DNA of 64,000 nucleotides from Diphasiastrum complanatum. Taxonomy: Eukaryota; Streptophyta; Lycopodiopsida; Lycopodiales; Lycopodiaceae. The DNA lies in assembly GCA_029204225.1 (NCBI GenBank), contig CM055112.1:25185922-25249921 (forward strand), given 5' to 3'. Position numbers and translations under genes: made by a program. Shown here piece after piece: positions 59,061-64,000 of this stretch. The first letter of the stretch is position 1. Each line of letters opens with the position of its first letter. Under the pieces are notes generated by a model. That model had not been told where the DNA came from, did not search any database, and was given only the letters and a program-made list of their open reading frames with translations.

Positions 59061-59442
59061 CTCTCTACCTATTCCGTGCCTGAGAAAAAATTTCGTTTTT
59101 CTCAATTTTTTTTTTACGGTTGCCCACAATCCTTTACGAGCACTCAAATGCACCATATAGACAGCCGTTAAAAAATTTACAGTAAAACTTCTTAATTCCC
59201 CCACAATTTCTTTTGAGCACCAAAACATCTCATGGATTTCAAACTTTATTATCTAGTTTATAATTTTTTTTTTTAAGAACCTCTTTATTTTAAGTTGTCT
59301 AAATTCAACTTACCTTTCATTCTTTAACTCTACATAACTTTTTTATTTGAGCCTGGAATTTAGTGAAGTAAAAACAAAAACTATTCAAAACGATAAGAAA
59401 AATTCACCAAGACTATCCATATTATTGCTGTAACACTTCAGA

Positions 59443-59739
59443 ATGGGTGGTAAAGGAAAACAGACAGTGGATAAAAATAACCCACCTCAAAACAACTTGC
59501 CTTCTGATGAAACGATGGAAGAACTACAGGTTTCAAACCAGCTAGAAAACATACTAAATAAGATGCAAGCCACACAAGATTTGATAGTGGCAATGTTGCA
59601 AGAAATGAGACAAGATCAGCACGAAATGAAACAAAATCGACAAGATGATGAGATGAAATGGACAAGATTGTTTGATGGCCTAGCTGGTAGCCAACAAAAG
59701 ATTGTGGGAGCTGGCCAAAGAAGCTCTGATACCATGTGA
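59443..59739 (+). CDS. ORF antisense to a retroelement primer site
   Basis: 98 codons beginning MGGKGKQTVDKNNPPQNN, then a probable amphipathic or coiled-coil segment (LENILNKMQATQDLIVAMLQ and following Asp/Glu/Gln/Lys-rich residues). It ends in the primer-site sequence itself (SSDTM stop). Charged composition suggests a real protein, perhaps the start of a gag-like ORF. It lies on the strand opposite to the LTR element. Family unknown. Confidence 0.4.
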   Translation: MGGKGKQTVDKNNPPQNNLPSDETMEELQVSNQLENILNKMQATQDLIVAMLQEMRQDQHEMKQNRQDDEMKWTRLFDGLAGSQQKIVGAGQRSSDTM

Positions 59740-60400
59740 AGTTTTTAGCACGTGTGAACTTCACCACACACCTACAGGATCTTACTGAGGTGTTGTGATT
59801 GGTCAAGGTTGATCAAAGAACAGTATGCTTGAAAAATCTAAGGCAAGAGCACAATGGCATACATCTGATGAAAAAGTCTAACTCTTCACTATGAGAAATG
59901 AATGTCAAAAATAATTCTAAGTGTTAAGTATGGGAAAGAGAAGCTGCTCTCGGGTAGAGAGAGAAAATCAGGCATAGAAAACTCGGGTAGAGAGAGAATG
60001 AGTCCAAAACACCAAAATTTCAATATTCACAATGTGGCAAAATGCCCAGCTTTTCCTACATGAGAGAGATTTGACTTCCTAGTTGCATGGAAAGTCCACT
60101 TAACTGAACGAATTCACCTTCCATAGATTTACATGTGTAACTGCATGCATGTATGTTGCATGTACTGCATGTCAACTCATAAAACTGCCTAGACATGTGT
60201 AGATCACATAAAATACTTTGCATGTTGCATGCACTGATTGCATGTGGCTTGCATGCATACAGTAAGACTTTGCATGCTATCTAAACATCTGCCTGTCATC
60301 ATAATTGAACCTATCTAACTCAAATCCGAACTACACTAGAAGGATATGTGCTCAATTCACACTCCTTTTATATACAACATGAAATTTAGTGGAAATCACC
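59723..60400 (-). repeat. Primer site and LTR related to the 7936 copia family
   Basis: gctctgatacca at 59723-59734 abuts tgtgaagtttttagcacgtg. The LTR carries two ctcgggtagagagagaa motifs (near 59949 and 59985), as in the LTRs at 7936 and 11592. The outer end is not determined. Confidence 0.65.
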
Positions 60401-60454
60401 ATGGACATGGCCCCAAACTCGAGATAGGAAGATAATATTTTAATAATCTTCACA

Positions 60455-60570
60455 CAGCACATGAATGATATTTTGAGGGCCAATCAAGAGCACATTAAAG
60501 CAGCTCAGATACGAATGAAGCAATATGTTGACCAAAAACGGATCTTTTGGCTCATTTGCAAGTGAGAGCT
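60455..60570 (+). pseudogene. Ty3/gypsy integrase C-terminal scrap
   Basis: NDILRANQEHIKAAQIRMKQ followed by YVDQKR is the conserved segment after the Ty3 integrase core (L..AQ.RMK.YAD.KR). It stops after WLICK. Confidence 0.65.
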
Positions 60571-61378
60571 TCTAGCTTCCTTGTGAATGTGAGCCATAGG
60601 GATCTCCATTGCTAGGTCTCATGTGCCCTATCCACATGAATCAATGCTCCATTTACATTGCTTGTACTCTTTCTTTCATTGATAATGTGATTCCATTGAG
60701 ATCTCCATGTTTCTAGCTTTCTATTGATATGCTATCATAATTGTCTTGTACTTTTCTTGCTTCTAGATTTACTTCATTGTTATTGCTATTTGCTTGGGAT
60801 TTGGCACATGACAAGACATTGATGCAGTATATTACTTTAATCCTATCACATTTGAGCTTAAGGGAGAGAGTTAGAAATTAGTTTTGATCTTATGTACAGA
60901 GTTATTTACGGGACTTGCTATACTCAGGGGCATGTCCTGAGTTTTTCGATCGAATTTGGTCGTATTAGGCTCGATGGCAGGTAATAGGCCAGTTTTAGGA
61001 CACTTGCCCTTTTAGGAAGTTTGTGAATACTCTATAATTAAAAATTTCCTTTGTAATACAACTAACTTTTGTTGTGCCATTTTTGAGAGCTTGTGAGGAG
61101 TGGCTACGGTGATTGATTGATGTGATCTACATACTACACTAGATTCTATCAAAATTTTAACTCATATACTAAAATTTTGAGGGCAATATTTTTCTTAAAA
61201 AAAATTGTTTTATCGACCTTAATAAAAGTATATCCTCCAAAAAAATAAGATAGTGTCTTGATTACCATAATCATTGTTTCACCATGTCGATGAAACTTTG
61301 AATGGGCCAAACTTATTTCACTATTCTTGAAGAACTTCAGATAATGGCCTAGTGCATGATCTCCTTGGAATTCACCAG
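60571..61378 (+). other. LTR-like non-coding DNA
   Basis: A purine tract (cttaagggagagagttag near 60848) followed by a tctataattaaa TATA-like element near 61030 suggests a 3' LTR of the Ty3 relic. Borders are not resolved. Confidence 0.4.
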
Positions 61379-61530
61379 CAGAAGATCTCTACCGCTACCA
61401 CCATTCTGTGTGACAACTTGAGTTGTATTTCACTATCACTGAATCCCAGATTTCATGGCAAATCCTTCAATACTACTCCACAACTGAAATAGTCACAGAC
61501 ATCTTCACCAAAGCGCAATTTGTGAAGTGA
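61379..61530 (+). pseudogene. Copia RNase H scrap
   Basis: ILCDNLSCISLSLNPRFHGKS matches the RNase H end at 44254-44520. An internal deletion joins it to the ATTEIV-DIFTKA-type end. Confidence 0.75.
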
Positions 61531-61554
61531 GATAAAACCTCTTCACGTAAGATG

Positions 61555-61765
61555 TGAAGTGAGAGAATTTGCGACGTGTTTGTCCGCGTCAACATTCCTG
61601 ATTCGTTGACCGTATATACTATGTATAGTTGTCACAAAAGCTATATAGTTCCAAGTACAACGGCTTACCTAATTAGGTGACAAACATTCAATATAGTTAA
61701 TACACGGATGAAATCTATAAATAGATCATCCAAGCACAGATTATTACGCCTCCATTTTTGGTTGT
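61555..61765 (+). repeat. Copia LTR fragment (+)
   Basis: Inverted partner of 43260-43545, containing ctataaatagatcatccaag. Confidence 0.7.
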
Positions 61766-62520
61766 AATCGAAGAAAGATACCCCGCTATTTTTACTAAAA
61801 TTGAATAAGAATGTTCTTTGTGAGCCTCGACATTAGACGACAACCACTTAAATTCTTCACAAGCACATACTAATTCACAAATTCTGTGGGTAGTAAATTA
61901 GTACCTACTAAAAAAAAGTGAGCAAAACATCTTGCCTTCAGCCTTGTTATGTATTTCAAAGGTCAAATCATTCAATAAATATTGGATACATTAATCCAAA
62001 ACCTAGCTTTCTCCAAACTATTCTAAAATATAAGTAAAAGAAATTGGTACTCCCTTACCTCATATATACAAGGATGAATCATGCAAGTGTATGCCCCATG
62101 AACCATGCACTTTGTATGCCCCTTCCTACTGCACGTAAGTTCCATTAAATAGAAAGACTAACTAACTCTATGACCAAACAATCAACTCTATATTGTGAAA
62201 GTTTGCTAGATATGAGCGTACACGTACTGTCCTCAAACACAACATAGTGACATATGGATACGAAATCCATGCACTCTTATACTCGAATTAAATGAAAATA
62301 GAATAAGGCTAATTTATAAACTAGAGTATCATAGCAAGCGAGTCACAAATCTGCATGGATGTTGCTGTCTAATTTCCAAGGCCCATTACCACACATTAGA
62401 TTTGATTTTGCTAAGATTCAATTATGAGGAGGTATAAGAAACAGATATTGAGATCAAACAATTTATACCTTCAGAGAATTCATGTTGTATTGCACAGAAA
62501 AGAGAGTAAAGCATAGCGGG

Positions 62521-62602
<82 letters not shown>

Positions 62603-62880
62603 TCGAGCGACAGAGATGTAACTAACTACATTCTTATTAAGTGATTAATGAGAGAAGAGCGAACTGCACATACATAAAGAGTGCGAAGTGGTCTAACCGT
62701 CATGTGACGTTTGGGACCTCTCCTTTAACTAGTTATTTAGTCATGTGTGAATGCGCACATTGTTGTTCTTAACACTTGTGACCTGAAATCTTCAATGCAA
62801 TGAGAAAATACGATAATCTGTGACTGAAAATTCCGCTATAGATATTGCTCAGGTTTCAATAGAATAAGGAAGCTGTTTAA
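61766..62880 (-). repeat. LTR plus leader of the gag-only element beside SAP copy E
   Basis: Reverse complement of the 36.3-37.3 kb array segment joined to the SAP tail, in the order seen at copies B and C. It is interrupted by a TA/GA microsatellite at 62524-62601. Gag is missing; the copia LTR fragment adjoins at 61765. Confidence 0.75.
62524..62601. repeat. (TA)n-(GA)n compound microsatellite
   Basis: About 53 bp of TA then 25 bp of GA, at the GA-rich seed position of the LTR. Confidence 0.97.
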
Positions 62881-62902
62881 GCAATATTCAACTGTCAATC
62901 AT

Positions 62903-63451
62903 TCAAATTCTCTCTAACTTTTTAGACTTGACTACAGGATTTGCCTTTGCGATAGCATTGCGCCCGATCGCTTTGTAATCAATTGTACACTGATGCATTT
63001 CAGCGTATCGGAACAATGAGCAAGATACATTTCCGCATCGGCATTTAATTAACCCATACAGTGGAACGCGTTTGCTACAGGAAAAGCAGTGACTACGATC
63101 ATGAGATGCGATAGCTTCTGTTGAAACGCCAGCGGCATGTTTTCCAATGTCAGCAAGCTCAGTATGTGATGCAACTGTAGCTACGTCTCTACCTTCCATC
63201 AGTAAATCAACCGGCCGGGAGGATGTCAATTCGGAGTTTGGTGTTTCTAACGTCGTGGCAGTTCCCTCAAAACTCATTCCAGTGAAGTTGTTGTCTCGCC
63301 TGATGACAGAATTGGATGTGTAACACTTTGAGCACAAGTTCATTGTGTCCTTACTCCCAATAAACCCACATTTATTCGCACAAAGAACAGGCCTTTCAGG
63401 AGCCTGGTGTTGCCTTCCATCATTGTCATGCTTCCAACTTTCCCCAAACAT
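62903..63451 (-). CDS. A20/AN1 zinc-finger SAP, copy E
   Basis: 182 codons, full family length, ending KSKKLERI at the normal stop. The A20 ligands are intact ([20 protein letters not shown]), though the usual GFFG is GFIG. In the AN1 finger the first His ligand is replaced: NVSCSLFRYAEMHQC in place of SLHRY. The initiator context reads [12 protein letters not shown] where other copies have MSGES. The frame is open but the AN1 fold is probably lost. Context and role are as for copy B. Confidence 0.85.
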   Translation of the reverse strand: MFGESWKHDNDGRQHQAPERPVLCANKCGFIGSKDTMNLCSKCYTSNSVIRRDNNFTGMSFEGTATTLETPNSELTSSRPVDLLMEGRDVATVASHTELADIGKHAAGVSTEAIASHDRSHCFSCSKRVPLYGLIKCRCGNVSCSLFRYAEMHQCTIDYKAIGRNAIAKANPVVKSKKLERI

Positions 63452-63618
63452 TTATTTGCACCTTAATTACACAACCCTCCGGGAGCTATCTGCTTCACAA
63501 GTACCTGTTCTGCTTTGAAGGCGTGTACATGGACCTAGCAACGAAAGGTTTGCTGGAACCGCTAATTGTGTGCCTTCTTGCACGTGAATACACAATGCAC
63601 TGCGAACAAGGGCAAGGT

Positions 63619-63804
63619 TTATTGCAACAAGATCTTCGACAGTAGACTAATTGAAGAAAACGAACTCCAACTTGATTTAAGCTTAATATTTACCAAAGCA
63701 TTGACATAAGGTGCATTATAGCCATAGCTTTCAAGACACAACAGATACACAGCAAGGCAAAAACATGAAATCGCGAGCAGGAGAGAACTGAAACCTTCCT
63801 GCAA
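63619..63804 (-). pseudogene. Upstream ORF of SAP copy E (truncated)
   Basis: MQEGFSSLLLAISCFCLAV start, similar to copy B for about 52 codons. A frameshift at the SSISLLSKILLQ end stops it early. Confidence 0.4.
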
Positions 63805-64000
63805 TGGCTCAGTGAGCAGATATCATAGACGACGCATTCCTTCGGCTATGCTCCATCTCATATCACAATTGACGACTAATTATGTGTTTGAGGGTTTCAA
63901 CCTGTTATAGCTATGGCCACCACGTCTTTAGCCCTCAGTTGGAGTGACCATGTGGCAGACCTAACGTCTCTCATTGGCCCCTTAAGAGATTGGAGCCCTC
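63805..64000 (-). promoter_or_regulatory. Promoter-proximal region of SAP copy E
   Basis: Similar to the upstream regions of the other copies. The TATA motif is changed: ctataacagg in sense at 63901-63910, where others have ctataaaagg. The rest of block Z lies beyond the window. Confidence 0.55.

Noticed and set aside
59438-59806. 122-codon minus ORF opposite the 59443-59739 frame
   Set aside because: Antisense shadow with no domain; the plus-strand frame has the better composition.

Overview
The window is AT-rich, repeat-dominated nuclear DNA of a land plant, probably an angiosperm. The evidence is plant-type Ty1/copia and Ty3/gypsy retrotransposons, A20/AN1 stress-associated-protein (SAP) zinc-finger genes, a CASP-like membrane protein gene with plant-style GT-AG introns, and a transposase-like gene end. 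I see no rRNA, tRNA or CRISPR, and no intact long host gene. The species cannot be named from the sequence alone.

Layout. 1-1990: decayed copia pol (-). 1994-2690: two-exon fragment of an unrecognised host gene (+). 2688-3232: minisatellite split by a short MITE-like insertion. 3480-5872: Ty3 gag relic, then SAP copy A (+). 5873-7630: AT-rich block X. 7936-12302: copia element (-) with an 830-codon gag-protease-integrase ORF but no reverse transcriptase. 12330-15140: an SAP unit (-) cut off at its promoter. 15244-18470: LTR and gag repeats (-). 18515-20977: SAP copy B (-) with upstream blocks Z, Y and X. 20978-32389: gypsy element with a copia nested in its 3' LTR, and a 1.3-kb TRIM-like element nested in the copia integrase. 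32390-34936: blocks X-Y-Z and SAP copy C (+), mirroring copy B. 35065-42765: tandem array of LTR and gag units, the last split by a solo LTR. 43260-45695: copia relics, minisatellite and Ty3 gag relic. 45696-47508: SAP copy D (+), fused at its C-terminus to foreign exons ending at 48190. 48720-49130: gacgtc-rich repeats. 49703-50935: CASP-like pseudogene. 50940-61765: mostly non-coding DNA with LTR, Ty3 integrase and copia RNase H fragments. 61766-64000: LTR region and SAP copy E (-).

The main result is that one composite repeat recurs at six places in both orientations. In its sense direction the order is X (AT-rich), Y (with a poly-C tract), Z (promoter-proximal), TATA box, conserved upstream ORF, intronless SAP gene, short tail, LTR, copia gag. 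It carries an A20/AN1 zinc-finger gene as cargo. Four of the five gene copies have lost reading frame or a zinc ligand. Copy D keeps all A20 and AN1 ligands but its C-terminus has been replaced. The associated LTR has also formed a head-to-tail array with gag as the only coding content, the structure expected of a gag-only non-autonomous retroelement.
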